From IMG/VR virus record IMGVR_UViG_3300042371_000255, positions 1-32,162 of that record: 32,162 nt of DNA; one strand, given 5' to 3'. A program made the translations under genes and the position numbers. Under the pieces are notes generated by a model. The model was not told where the DNA came from, did no database searches, and saw nothing but the letters and a program-made list of their open reading frames with translations. Below, piece after piece: positions 24,090 to 30,525 of the stretch. The DNA comes from a virus. Numbering within the stretch: the first letter of the stretch is position 1; each line of letters begins with the position of its first letter.

Positions 24090-25915
24090 TAACAATCACC
24101 ATAACTCTCCCCAATACCTGATTCACAATTTAAAGGTAGGCCAGTGGCCCACTTCGGTATCCAACGCATGCATTCTTCTACGTAAGTCTGTGCTTCTTTT
24201 GCTTCTGCGACGGGCGCAATCACGCCGATAGCATCGTGAACTGTTAGTACAACCCGATACTTTTTAGCAATCAATGCCATCTGTTCTGCAATAATGCACC
24301 TAGCAAGTGCTTGGCATATATTCTCTATAAGCTTACCACCGTACAACTTAACTTGGCCTTTGCGAGTCTTGTATGAAAACTCAGGGTACCCTTCTTTGTT
24401 AGTGCCCTGCCTAATAGTATCATACCGTTGCCATAAGCCGTTGGGTAATTCGAAGCCTTTCATGTCGGGGTCAAACCTAATTACACCTTCTCGGCCTAGC
24501 GTACATGCACTGCCTGATATCATCGCCTCAATACATAGTTGGGCTTGGCGCCACAATGCTGGAATCTTCGAGTAGGTTGCACGGTACACCGAGATAATAC
24601 GTTTGCACTCTTGCAAGTCTAGTTCTGCGCCTGACGTAATTAGCTGACCGTGAAACTTATCTCCACCCATGCCATACCCTGAGCCTAGAATTGTGGTCTT
24701 ACCCACAAAGCGTTCAAAGCTTTCTATTTCTTCTACGGGTTTAGAGTAGATACTACTTGCCATAATCTTGTATACATCCTCACCCTTAGCGAACGCTTCT
24801 ACTAAGTCGTCCTGTCCTGCTAACCATGCAAGTACCCGTGCTTCAATCTGTGACGAGTCACAGTCAATCATTACGTAGCCTTCGGGGGCTTTGATAGACT
24901 TCTTCAATTTGTTTGCGTTTTGTCCGCGTGATGGCAAGTTTTGTAGGTTTACTTTGTCGTCACCACCCCACCGTCCCGTGTGCGCGGCGTAGTATCTTAG
25001 GGGTACTGGCATCAATCCGCGGTTGGCTATTCCCATGAAGCGTTGAGTTCGAGACTCTTCCAGAGTAGATTTATTTCCGAGTCTGGCTGCCACTAAAACT
25101 TGAACACGTAAGTCAGGGTGGTCTAGTAGTTCTTTGAACTCTTCATCGCTCTTGGCAAATGCATAGGTAAGTTTGCCCGTGGTTGGGCTCGTCTTCATTG
25201 GGGGGTCTACCTGTAATTGGCGTAGTAGTCCTGCGAACTTTTCGTTAGACATCAGCATTTCTTTTTCTGTCTCGCAAGCCGCGAGTAGCTTGGCTTTCTT
25301 GTCGCAGACAATGCGCATGTGTTGCTCTAACATCAGTGCATCTAACTCAAGCACAGGCTCGGTAAACATCTTTAATGTAAGGTCAATTACTTTTAGTTCT
25401 TTGGGTGGGAATTTGGCAACTAGGATTTGGAATAGGTCGTAGGTAAGCACCACGTCATTGACGCAGTATTCGGCATAGCGCTCGAGTTCTTCCGTGCTAA
25501 AGTCTGCGCGGTGTTTGCCCATAGCGTTGATAACCTCGTTGCCCTTAACCCCAATCTCGTACCGCTCAGCCAGTGCTTTAAGGGAACCGCCTGCCTCAAC
25601 CCCATGCAATGCACGAGCCATACATAATGTATCTAGTAAGACTTTGGGATGGCAGTCAAATACAAATGATAGTATCGCACCGTCAAACATAGTATTGTGT
25701 GCGAGTAAGGCGGAGTTAGCCCAGTCAAGGGATTGTAATTGTGATTTCATTTCATCCCGAGTGCCCGTAATCCAGTAAGGCTTCTCCTCATTGACTTTAA
25801 CCCCGCACATGATGGCCTCGAAGCGATGGCTACGGATATACTCCTCGGTAGTAACTTTAGTTAAAGACCAATCCCTATCGTAGAAAGTCTCGAAGTCTAG
25901 TGTGATTATGTTCAT
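24089..25915 (-). CDS. Family A DNA polymerase with 3'-5' exonuclease; Leu at the 762 position
   Basis: The 608-residue replicative polymerase has an N-terminal proofreading domain: Exo I D7-F-E9, Exo II N74 to D78 and Exo III Y150-x3-D154. Its polymerase domain has motif A D353-S-S-Q-I-E-A-R360, motif B R402-x3-K406-x3-L410-x3-Y414-G and motif C V-H560-D561. The residue matching E. coli Phe762 is Leu410, a class that the literature on viral PolA links to slower or lysogeny-prone phages. No 5' exonuclease domain is present. ATG 25915 overlaps the previous stop by 4 nt, and the stop overlaps the Cas4-like gene by 1 nt. Confidence 0.95.
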   Translation of the reverse strand: MNIITLDFETFYDRDWSLTKVTTEEYIRSHRFEAIMCGVKVNEEKPYWITGTRDEMKSQLQSLDWANSALLAHNTMFDGAILSFVFDCHPKVLLDTLCMARALHGVEAGGSLKALAERYEIGVKGNEVINAMGKHRADFSTEELERYAEYCVNDVVLTYDLFQILVAKFPPKELKVIDLTLKMFTEPVLELDALMLEQHMRIVCDKKAKLLAACETEKEMLMSNEKFAGLLRQLQVDPPMKTSPTTGKLTYAFAKSDEEFKELLDHPDLRVQVLVAARLGNKSTLEESRTQRFMGIANRGLMPVPLRYYAAHTGRWGGDDKVNLQNLPSRGQNANKLKKSIKAPEGYVMIDCDSSQIEARVLAWLAGQDDLVEAFAKGEDVYKIMASSIYSKPVEEIESFERFVGKTTILGSGYGMGGDKFHGQLITSGAELDLQECKRIISVYRATYSKIPALWRQAQLCIEAMISGSACTLGREGVIRFDPDMKGFELPNGLWQRYDTIRQGTNKEGYPEFSYKTRKGQVKLYGGKLIENICQALARCIIAEQMALIAKKYRVVLTVHDAIGVIAPVAEAKEAQTYVEECMRWIPKWATGLPLNCESGIGESYGDC

Positions 25916-26346
25916 TGGTTATTTTTTTCTTTCGCAAGTTTCTTTATCATAGCAAGCTCTGTTGAGTTTAGTGTTACCTTACCCAGCGATAGCGTTGAGG
26001 CTGTAGTTGGCAGTCGGAGAGCGTTAATTGCCGCCTTTCTATTTTTGTCGTCGTATGTTAAGTCGTAATCCTCGGCCGCATGCACTATGGTCTTAAGTAT
26101 AGACTGCCTAAGTTCATTTCGTTTTAGTTCGGCTAGTTTATTATGCAGGGCACGGTATTCCCCTACGGTAAACGGGGACTCATCTTCACCGTCGTCAAGA
26201 GCCTGTCTAACTTTATACCATTTATTGTTTAGCCTGTCTTCAATAAACTCCTCGGGGAATTTATCCATGCGGTCTAGTAATGCCCTAACTTCTTCGCATA
26301 TATCAGACTTGTACTCTCTAAGTAATGCTTCAACTTTATCGTGCAT
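25912..26346 (-). CDS. Unknown helical protein coupled to the polymerase
   Basis: The ATG 26346 start is favoured because GGAG lies 9 nt upstream and it overlaps the preceding wHTH stop by 11 nt; upstream TTG and ATG codons lack spacing. The 144-residue product is charged and helical (EALLREYKSDICEEVRALLD), with no Cys cluster or enzyme motif. It ends in K-K-L-A-K-E-K-N-N-Q. Its stop overlaps the polymerase ATG (ATGA), so it may be a polymerase-associated factor; not recognised. Confidence 0.65.
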   Translation of the reverse strand: MHDKVEALLREYKSDICEEVRALLDRMDKFPEEFIEDRLNNKWYKVRQALDDGEDESPFTVGEYRALHNKLAELKRNELRQSILKTIVHAAEDYDLTYDDKNRKAAINALRLPTTASTLSLGKVTLNSTELAMIKKLAKEKNNQ

Positions 26347-26581
26347 GAACGTCATCTCCAACTAATGAATAAAAATTAACGGGGTGTTTTGAAAACCTCG
26401 TAGGCTCAGACCGAGCCACTACAATATACCCCTCCTCTAACAGCCAATTTAAATGTCGGCTTGCCGTGCGTTGGGATATATCAAATTCTTTAGCCACTGT
26501 TCTAGCAGTAGCCGCGCCGCGTTTCTTTAGAAACATGTATATCGTTTCTCTACGCCCTTCTGATAGTGCTACGGTTCTCAT
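26336..26581 (-). CDS. Winged helix-turn-helix DNA-binding protein
   Basis: From ATG 26581 (GGAGGG 3 nt upstream, ATGA overlap with the VRR-NUC stop) the product has 81 residues and is one compact wHTH: an M-F-L-K-K-R-G-A helix, then A-R-T-V-A-K-E-F-D-I-S-Q-R-T-A-S-R-H-L as helix-turn-helix, then L-L-E-E-G-Y-I-V-V-A-R as the wing. It resembles the DeoR/MarR-like N-terminal HTH without an effector domain. An extra in-frame GTG at 26608 is less likely. It may regulate the leftward operon or mark a replication site. Confidence 0.75.
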   Translation of the reverse strand: MRTVALSEGRRETIYMFLKKRGAATARTVAKEFDISQRTASRHLNWLLEEGYIVVARSEPTRFSKHPVNFYSLVGDDVHAR

Positions 26582-26880
26582 CGTCCCTCCATAATCCTTG
26601 TAATGCACTGCTGTAAATCCTCGATGTTATCCTCGTTTATGATAAGTGAATACCCACCATTCTTTGAGATAGACGCTAGGTTCTTAAGCTGTAATGCAGT
26701 AGGCACGTTCTTTCCGGCTTTGCACTCTATGCCTATGAACTTACTCTTGAAGCATGCAACAACATCAGGTACACCCGACGCACCATACCCGCCCGATACA
26801 GGGTAAAAGTAATAGGCGCCCGCTTCCTCTAAAATCTTTACTACTTTTTGTTTTACTTTCTTTTCCGGTGTTACTGCCAT
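26578..26880 (-). CDS. VRR-NUC domain nuclease
   Basis: The 100-residue product is a stand-alone VRR-NUC fold, a PD-(D/E)XK nuclease. The active-site elements are G-V-P38-D39, E52-C-K54 and Q64, with a basic N-terminal helix (TPEKKVKQKVVKILEEAGA). Family members cleave branched or structured DNA, as in phage resolvases and FAN1. Placement beside the polymerase, SNF2 protein and Cas4-like nuclease supports replication or recombination. It starts 1 nt after the preceding stop. Confidence 0.9.
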   Translation of the reverse strand: MAVTPEKKVKQKVVKILEEAGAYYFYPVSGGYGASGVPDVVACFKSKFIGIECKAGKNVPTALQLKNLASISKNGGYSLIINEDNIEDLQQCITRIMEGR

Positions 26881-26881
26881 G

Positions 26882-27127
26882 TTATGTTCCTAATAGCTTA
26901 CCGACTTCGGTAAGTTCTTTCTTTGTTACGTCTAAAAATATGTAATTCGGATTAACTTTAAACCCTTTCAAGTGTACTAAATCACCCTTCCCATCTAACA
27001 TCCTAAGCAATGCTATCCGTTCCCTTAGCCAACTAGGGTAATCACCGCGTATATATTGTGGTTCCTTCTCTCTCTGTATTGAGGTTATATTACCCGTATC
27101 ATCTAGATGAACTACAATCATGCTCAT
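26882..27127 (-). CDS. Small unknown protein
   Basis: The 81-residue product has an alternating strand-helix pattern (MSMIVVHLDDTGNITSI, then R-G-D-Y-P-S-W-L-R-E-R and F-K-V-N-P-N-Y-I-F-L). No motif is recognised. The AGGGGT leader and the ATGA overlap with the preceding gene support the start. Confidence 0.65.
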   Translation of the reverse strand: MSMIVVHLDDTGNITSIQREKEPQYIRGDYPSWLRERIALLRMLDGKGDLVHLKGFKVNPNYIFLDVTKKELTEVGKLLGT

Positions 27128-27348
27128 ACCTTACCCCTAGTGCAGTTAGTCGTCATCCACCTAGCGAACGATGCCTTGTCATTTGTAGGCACTACCATCT
27201 TTTCTATATAGACATGATGTAGCTTAATGTCTGCCTCGTACTTCCTGTACATGTCATGCCTTTGTTTCCGTGCATCTGCAGTGGTTGTACCCCAAGCAAG
27301 TAATTCCCCGTGCGTTGGATGTACCACTGATATTTTATATAGCACCAT
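27124..27348 (-). CDS. Small unknown protein
   Basis: The 74-residue basic product (LYKISVVHPTHGELLAWGTT, then many Lys, Arg and His) is a likely alpha-beta domain of unknown role. GAGGAAACAT precedes the ATG, whose first base is the last base of the preceding stop. Confidence 0.65.
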   Translation of the reverse strand: MVLYKISVVHPTHGELLAWGTTTADARKQRHDMYRKYEADIKLHHVYIEKMVVPTNDKASFARWMTTNCTRGKV

Positions 27349-27593
27349 TATGTTTCCTCGTAATGTAATCCTTCGTTGCCGTTCGGACCAATAATATCAA
27401 TTCTAGTCTCGTCCCAGTTAAGGGGGCAACTCGTCCACGCACACTCTTTAGTGCCTGCCAAACTCTTACCGCACACATCACACAGTGGGTCTTTGGGGTT
27501 CTTTCTAAAGATGTTATCGAAGTTGTCCTCAAACTCTTTACTGTTTACCCTGCTCTTGATTGCATCCCCCGTTATATCATTCTTGCTCGCCAT
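27348..27593 (-). CDS. Small protein with a four-Cys zinc-ribbon-like motif
   Basis: From ATG 27593 (GGAGAAGAAAG leader) the product has 81 residues. The middle reads C-D-V-C-G-K-S-L-A-G-T-K-E-C-A-W-T-S-C, a C-x2-C-x8-C-x4-C set that should bind zinc, ending in an acidic tail. The frame extends to 27620 but without a better start. The gene overlaps the 59-residue gene upstream by 17 nt. A regulator or nucleic-acid binder is possible; I recall the C-A-W-T-S-C-P-L-N-W motif from phage genomes without a function. Confidence 0.7.
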   Translation of the reverse strand: MASKNDITGDAIKSRVNSKEFEDNFDNIFRKNPKDPLCDVCGKSLAGTKECAWTSCPLNWDETRIDIIGPNGNEGLHYEET

Positions 27594-27756
27594 CTTTCTT
27601 CTCCTTCTCCCTTTTAGCAAGTGTAAGCCCTCGCATTATTAACCGCTCAAAGCCCAACTGCATGAGGTACTGCTTGCCTTCCTCATCTACATCCAGCTGG
27701 GCTATGGCACTGCCATCGGGTTGGTCAATTAAGTCGCCAATCAATTCTATTTTCAT
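27577..27756 (-). CDS. Small 59-residue protein, first gene after the control region
   Basis: Read by hand on the minus strand: ATG at 27756 with AGGA 7 nt upstream, stop TGA at 27579-27577. The product begins M-K-I-E-L-I-G-D-L and contains Q-L-D-V-D-E-E-G-K-Q-Y-L and Q-L-G-F-E-R-L-I, ending in a Lys/Glu-rich tail. It resembles a short phage protein type known to me from aquatic phages. It directly follows the dyad-bearing control region. Confidence 0.7.
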   Translation of the reverse strand: MKIELIGDLIDQPDGSAIAQLDVDEEGKQYLMQLGFERLIMRGLTLAKREKEKKDGEQE

Positions 27757-27909
27757 ATCTGTATCCTATGGTTTACATTTTTGTCTGTTTGTACACTATG
27801 TGAGCGCTTTTAGTTCAAAACTAAACTAATAGTGTAGACTTGTGTGTAATTTTAAACCGTTTATTCAACACAAACTTTTTTGTCTATTACGAATTAAACG
27901 CAAAAAAGT
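27757..27909 (-). promoter_or_regulatory. Control region upstream of the replication block
   Basis: The largest non-coding space among the leftward genes, AT-rich. It contains a T-tract following the dyad at 27910-27933, TAAAAT near 27855 on the minus strand, and the nested dyads listed separately. I see no -35/-10 pair with proper spacing. It probably separates two transcription units: the small-gene cluster on its right and the replication genes on its left. Confidence 0.45.
27793..27835. promoter_or_regulatory. Nested dyad, possible operator
   Basis: An inner perfect 7-bp inverted repeat TTTAGTT-CAA-AACTAAA (27809-27825) lies between the halves of a second perfect 7-bp repeat ACACTAT (27793-27799) and ATAGTGT (27829-27835). 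Such nested symmetry 37-80 nt ahead of a start codon suits a repressor or activator site, perhaps for one of the phage HTH proteins. Confidence 0.5.
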
Positions 27910-27933
27910 GATATATCAAATGTTTGGTATATC
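27902..27933 (-). terminator. AT-rich dyad with T-tract, terminator-like or operator
   Basis: GATATATCAAA (27910-27920) and TTTGGTATATC (27923-27933) are inverted with one mismatch and a 2-nt centre. On the minus strand the dyad overlaps the stop of the Cys-rich TM gene and is followed by AC and six T. The stem is too AT-rich to be a strong terminator, so a protein-binding site is equally possible. Confidence 0.4.
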
Positions 27934-28150
27934 AAACAGTCTTACCTATATAAGTTGCCTTAACGTTATCTTTGAACTGCAAAGTCACAGCGCACTCTTG
28001 CCCTTTGTTTCCATTAAAAAGTTTATAAACTCCAAATCCCATGGCAAGAATTGCAATGGTCAGTAGGGTTGCCACGATTACTACTGCTCTATCTCCACTA
28101 CGGTCGCAGTTGCACTTGCGCCCTTGCTCACAGTTTTGATTACACGGCAT
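27932..28150 (-). CDS. Small membrane protein with Cys-rich N-terminus
   Basis: From ATG 28150 (GGGAG upstream) the 72-residue product starts M-P-C-N-Q-N-C-E-Q-G-R-K-C-N-C, four cysteines in 14 residues. A strong single membrane helix follows at about 28-50 (VVIVATLLTIAILAMGFGVY), then a short basic tail. The Cys set could bind a metal in the cytoplasm. ATG 28153 or 28174 are alternatives. It is the last gene before the control region; function unknown, possibly acting on the host membrane. Confidence 0.6.
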   Translation of the reverse strand: MPCNQNCEQGRKCNCDRSGDRAVVIVATLLTIAILAMGFGVYKLFNGNKGQECAVTLQFKDNVKATYIGKTV

Positions 28151-28343
28151 CATCTTCTCCCGTAAAGTATTCAATTACTGTATCCAATGCCCCTATTACT
28201 TTGGTGTCATACTCCACGTCGTCGGGGTGGGTTGAGTGCCAGTCAACAATCTGTCTCCTACTTGACTTCAAGTGTGCGCCTACTATGGCATCCAGTATCT
28301 CAGCTAACTGCGTTGAATCTGATAAGTCTAATGTGATTTTCAT
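28140..28343 (-). CDS. Small acidic unknown protein
   Basis: The 67-residue product is acidic and helical (MKITLDLSDSTQLAEILDAI), with no motif recognised. Its start overlaps the upstream stop by 4 nt (ATGA), and its end overlaps the next gene by 11 nt. Confidence 0.65.
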   Translation of the reverse strand: MKITLDLSDSTQLAEILDAIVGAHLKSSRRQIVDWHSTHPDDVEYDTKVIGALDTVIEYFTGEDDAV

Positions 28344-28567
28344 TCTATGTCCTCTCTGAAGAATTCTTCCTCATCTATTATGATACGGTGAGCGTCAGCT
28401 TTCATTTGGTCTAGCACTTCGATGATACCCTCAAAGGTATCGCTTGCTACGGTTGCATCACAGAACCCCATGAGCGAACCATCGCGGTTGTAATATACTT
28501 CTTTTACCTCATAGTATGGCTCATCAAACGCACCTTCAAACTTAACTACTCGATAGTTCCAGCTCAT
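28340..28567 (-). CDS. Conserved small protein (W-N-Y-R-V-V-K type)
   Basis: The 75-residue product opens M-S-W-N-Y-R-V-V-K-F, followed by Y-Y-E-V-K-E-V-Y-Y and a C-terminal acidic helix with L-D-Q-M-K-A-D. I know this opening from many phage and prophage hypothetical proteins, always without a function. ATGA overlaps on both sides show tight coupling. Confidence 0.75.
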   Translation of the reverse strand: MSWNYRVVKFEGAFDEPYYEVKEVYYNRDGSLMGFCDATVASDTFEGIIEVLDQMKADAHRIIIDEEEFFREDIE

Positions 28568-28740
28568 ACCTCAACCCCATCGTTGTGCAAGTCAAGTTCG
28601 TCGATGTCTATCTCTGACTCTTTACCGCTAGGCAGTTTACCTATGATGGATGTCGGGAAGTGGCCTGTCTTTAGCACTTCAACTACACACTCGCCCTTTT
28701 TCCACCATACCCATCGTGGCATTGTTCGTTTACTTGTCAT
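28564..28740 (-). CDS. Small 58-residue protein, Trp-rich N-terminus
   Basis: Found by reading the gap: ATG at 28740, TGA at 28566-28564 overlapping the next ATG by 4 nt. The product has W-V-W-W-K-K-G near its start, then strands, and an acidic end (D-I-D-E-L-D-L). No family recognised. Coupling on both sides and an AGGG leader support it. Confidence 0.7.
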   Translation of the reverse strand: MTSKRTMPRWVWWKKGECVVEVLKTGHFPTSIIGKLPSGKESEIDIDELDLHNDGVEV

Positions 28741-28741
28741 A

Positions 28742-28939
28742 CTAGTGCCCTTTCTTTGGTTGTCTGAATCCGTCGGGTACTTGTCCTGCTGTTAGGTTTT
28801 GCATTACCAACATCATCTGCTCGATTACTTTTTGGTGGTCATCAAGTCTAGCCTGCATACCTAGTAACCCCTCGTGCATTGCCTTTAATGTATCGCGTAG
28901 TTCTGCGTCTGTTAGTGGTATTCCTGCGCCTTGTGTCAT
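28742..28939 (-). CDS. Small coiled-coil protein
   Basis: From ATG 28939 (GGGAGA 6 nt upstream) the 65-residue product is a single amphipathic helix region (LTDAELRDTLKAMHEGLLGM, then Q-K-V-I-E-Q-M-M) with a basic end. It probably oligomerises. In-frame codons upstream to 29011 have no binding site and run into the previous gene. Confidence 0.65.
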   Translation of the reverse strand: MTQGAGIPLTDAELRDTLKAMHEGLLGMQARLDDHQKVIEQMMLVMQNLTAGQVPDGFRQPKKGH

Positions 28940-28949
28940 GTCATTCTCC

Positions 28950-29171
28950 CTAGTGTTTTGATTGCCTAGTATTGCTACCAAATTTATCCCAACTTTTCGA
29001 TAAGTTATCAATAAAGTCTTCTTTTTTTACTCTCATTTGCTTTGCAGACATAACCAATGACAACGATAGAGCCGTCATCGCATCGGGAAATTCTACCCCA
29101 TCGTTATTAAAATCAAGCATTATCCTTGCGGCAAGCATACTAATTTCTTCTCCGGTACGTAAAGCCATCAT
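28950..29171 (-). CDS. Small unknown helical protein
   Basis: The 73-residue product is helical with a central hydrophobic stretch (AMTALSLSLVMSAKQ) and a basic end. Two adjacent ATG codons (29171, 29168) could serve; GGAG is 4 or 7 nt upstream. It overlaps the DUF3310-like stop. Confidence 0.6.
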   Translation of the reverse strand: MMALRTGEEISMLAARIMLDFNNDGVEFPDAMTALSLSLVMSAKQMRVKKEDFIDNLSKSWDKFGSNTRQSKH

Positions 29172-29455
29172 TCATCTCCATATTTAGTTTGTAATAATAA
29201 TTCGCAGTAGTGTATCGCTTTCTTGATATCCTCTGCGCCGTTCTTAGCGTGGTGCCTGCAAACGTATTTCACGATGTTGCCTTCGAGAAAGCCCAGTTCA
29301 TTAGCCACTATAAATATCACTGGCTGTATAGGCATTTCGGCGTAGTGATTACCACCCACCTGCTTATTCAATGCATTAGTAAGGCGTATGTTCTCAGCCC
29401 TTGCTATCTCCTCAAGTATTTCATCTTCCCTCATGTCGCACATTCCGTCGCTCAT
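29168..29455 (-). CDS. DUF3310-like protein
   Basis: The 95-residue product carries the recognisable signature Q-V-G-G-N-H-Y near residue 32, then M-P-I-Q-P-V-I-F-I-V-A-N, F-L-E-G-N-I-V-K-Y-V-C-R and K-N-G-A-E-D-I-K-K-A-I-H-Y. This is the DUF3310 pattern, found in many phages and sometimes described as nucleotide-kinase-like, though its biochemistry is unsettled. AGGAGA lies 7 nt before the ATG. Confidence 0.9.
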   Translation of the reverse strand: MSDGMCDMREDEILEEIARAENIRLTNALNKQVGGNHYAEMPIQPVIFIVANELGFLEGNIVKYVCRHHAKNGAEDIKKAIHYCELLLQTKYGDE

Positions 29456-29534
29456 TCCATTCTCCTATTAAAAACATGCATGCCATACCCAATGTAAACG
29501 ATACCCAGTAGCACTGAATATACTCAATCACCAT
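29421..29534 (-). CDS. Possible 37-residue membrane protein
   Basis: A short frame fills the only sizeable gap here: ATG 29534, TGA at 29423-29421. The product has one hydrophobic helix (YWVSFTLGMACMFLIG) and a basic tail, positive-inside. It overlaps the flanking genes by 11 and 35 nt. The binding site is weak, so it is a candidate only. Confidence 0.4.
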   Translation of the reverse strand: MVIEYIQCYWVSFTLGMACMFLIGEWNERRNVRHEGR

Positions 29535-29706
29535 GTTTGCCATTAGCCATGTCCCTTGCATCTCGTTCTGCTTCTATTTGAAAACGTAGGTATATGTTCT
29601 CAATCAAAGTGCCTAAGTTATTGTTTGATGTATTAGGCACGCTAAGCACTATCCTACGCACGGCTTCCCCAAAACTTTCACGGTTCTTATCGTCTAGTTT
29701 TTCCAT
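29524..29706 (-). CDS. Small charged unknown protein
   Basis: From ATG 29706 (GGGAG 6 nt upstream; one base shared with the previous stop) the 60-residue product is helical and charged (DDKNRESFGEAVRRIVLSV). No motif recognised. Confidence 0.6.
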   Translation of the reverse strand: MEKLDDKNRESFGEAVRRIVLSVPNTSNNNLGTLIENIYLRFQIEAERDARDMANGKHGD

Positions 29707-30167
29707 CACCAACTCCCGAACATCTGCATGCTACTGCCAATGGCAACACTTTTAGAGGAACGTCTAAGTCTTTCTCGTTCTTCCTTAGTCCTAGGCTCTT
29801 GAGGCCTATCCATTAGATTAATTACCCTAGTAACACTTTGCACAAGTTTGTCGTCCTTTGTGGGCAGGGTGGCAGGTAAGTCAGATATAGGTTTTATATA
29901 CGGTATTGCCGCGTTGTATACATATAACCGTTTGCCGCCTATTGTTCTTTTATCCCGAGTCAAGTGTCCGCGCAGTGCTAACCACTCTAAGTAACACTTA
30001 CCTTTATTAAAGAACCCCAACTCCTCTACGCATTCTTTACCTGATACATCTTTACGAGCGGCGATATAGTTATACACAATCTCTTTGTTATTGTTTACTT
30101 CAGCGTCTATCTCAGCTTTCTTTCTAGCCGACCGCTCTCTTTCTCTTTCATTATCGCGCAGACTCAT
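29706..30167 (-). CDS. HTH-like DNA-binding protein candidate
   Basis: The 153-residue product begins with a very charged Arg/Glu helix. Residues about 28-80 then read like a winged HTH: I-V-Y-N-Y-I-A-A-R-K, G-K-E-C-V-E-E-L-G-F, C-Y-L-E-W-L-A-L-R-G-H-L and T-I-G-G-K-R-L-Y-V-Y as wing. The rest is linker with a basic stretch. It could regulate early phage genes. Its start overlaps the 54-residue gene by 17 nt. Confidence 0.6.
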   Translation of the reverse strand: MSLRDNERERERSARKKAEIDAEVNNNKEIVYNYIAARKDVSGKECVEELGFFNKGKCYLEWLALRGHLTRDKRTIGGKRLYVYNAAIPYIKPISDLPATLPTKDDKLVQSVTRVINLMDRPQEPRTKEERERLRRSSKSVAIGSSMQMFGSW

Positions 30168-30315
30168 CTTGTTTTTCCTTTTCGTTCATCATTGCATTTG
30201 CTATCTCGTAGCTGAATTCCGCGTATTGTTTTGTGCTACAACCATACCCTTTACTGGATATCAGTCCGTTCATAGCCATCATGGCAAATAAATCTCTTAC
30301 ATTAAGGTCGTCCAT
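30151..30315 (-). CDS. Small 54-residue unknown protein
   Basis: Read by hand: ATG 30315 with GGAGAG just upstream, TAA at 30153-30151. The product (M-D-D-L-N-V-R-D-L-F-A-M-M-A) is mainly helical with Q-Y-A-E-F-S-Y-E-I-A and a charged end. It overlaps both neighbours by 14-17 nt and fills what would otherwise be a gap. Confidence 0.65.
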   Translation of the reverse strand: MDDLNVRDLFAMMAMNGLISSKGYGCSTKQYAEFSYEIANAMMNEKEKQDESAR

Positions 30316-30484
30316 TCAATCTCTCCACAGGCTTAGCCAGTAAATACTTATCACCCATCGATTCAATTACGGCTCTCACTCGGCGCTCACGATTCGGGTC
30401 GGGCTCAACTTTCAACCCATACATGCTCTTTACTATCAGTCCATGCCCATATTCGTCAAATATCTTTTCTATATAATCAAACAT
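30302..30484 (-). CDS. Small unknown protein
   Basis: The 60-residue product (M-F-D-Y-I-E-K-I-F-D-E-Y-G-H-G) is charged with a central strand and basic end; no family recognised. GGAG lies 9 nt before the ATG. Confidence 0.6.
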   Translation of the reverse strand: MFDYIEKIFDEYGHGLIVKSMYGLKVEPDPNRERRVRAVIESMGDKYLLAKPVERLNGRP

Positions 30485-30525
30485 AAACTTATTCTCCAGT
30501 CCTTAACAATGTACACCCTATCGGA

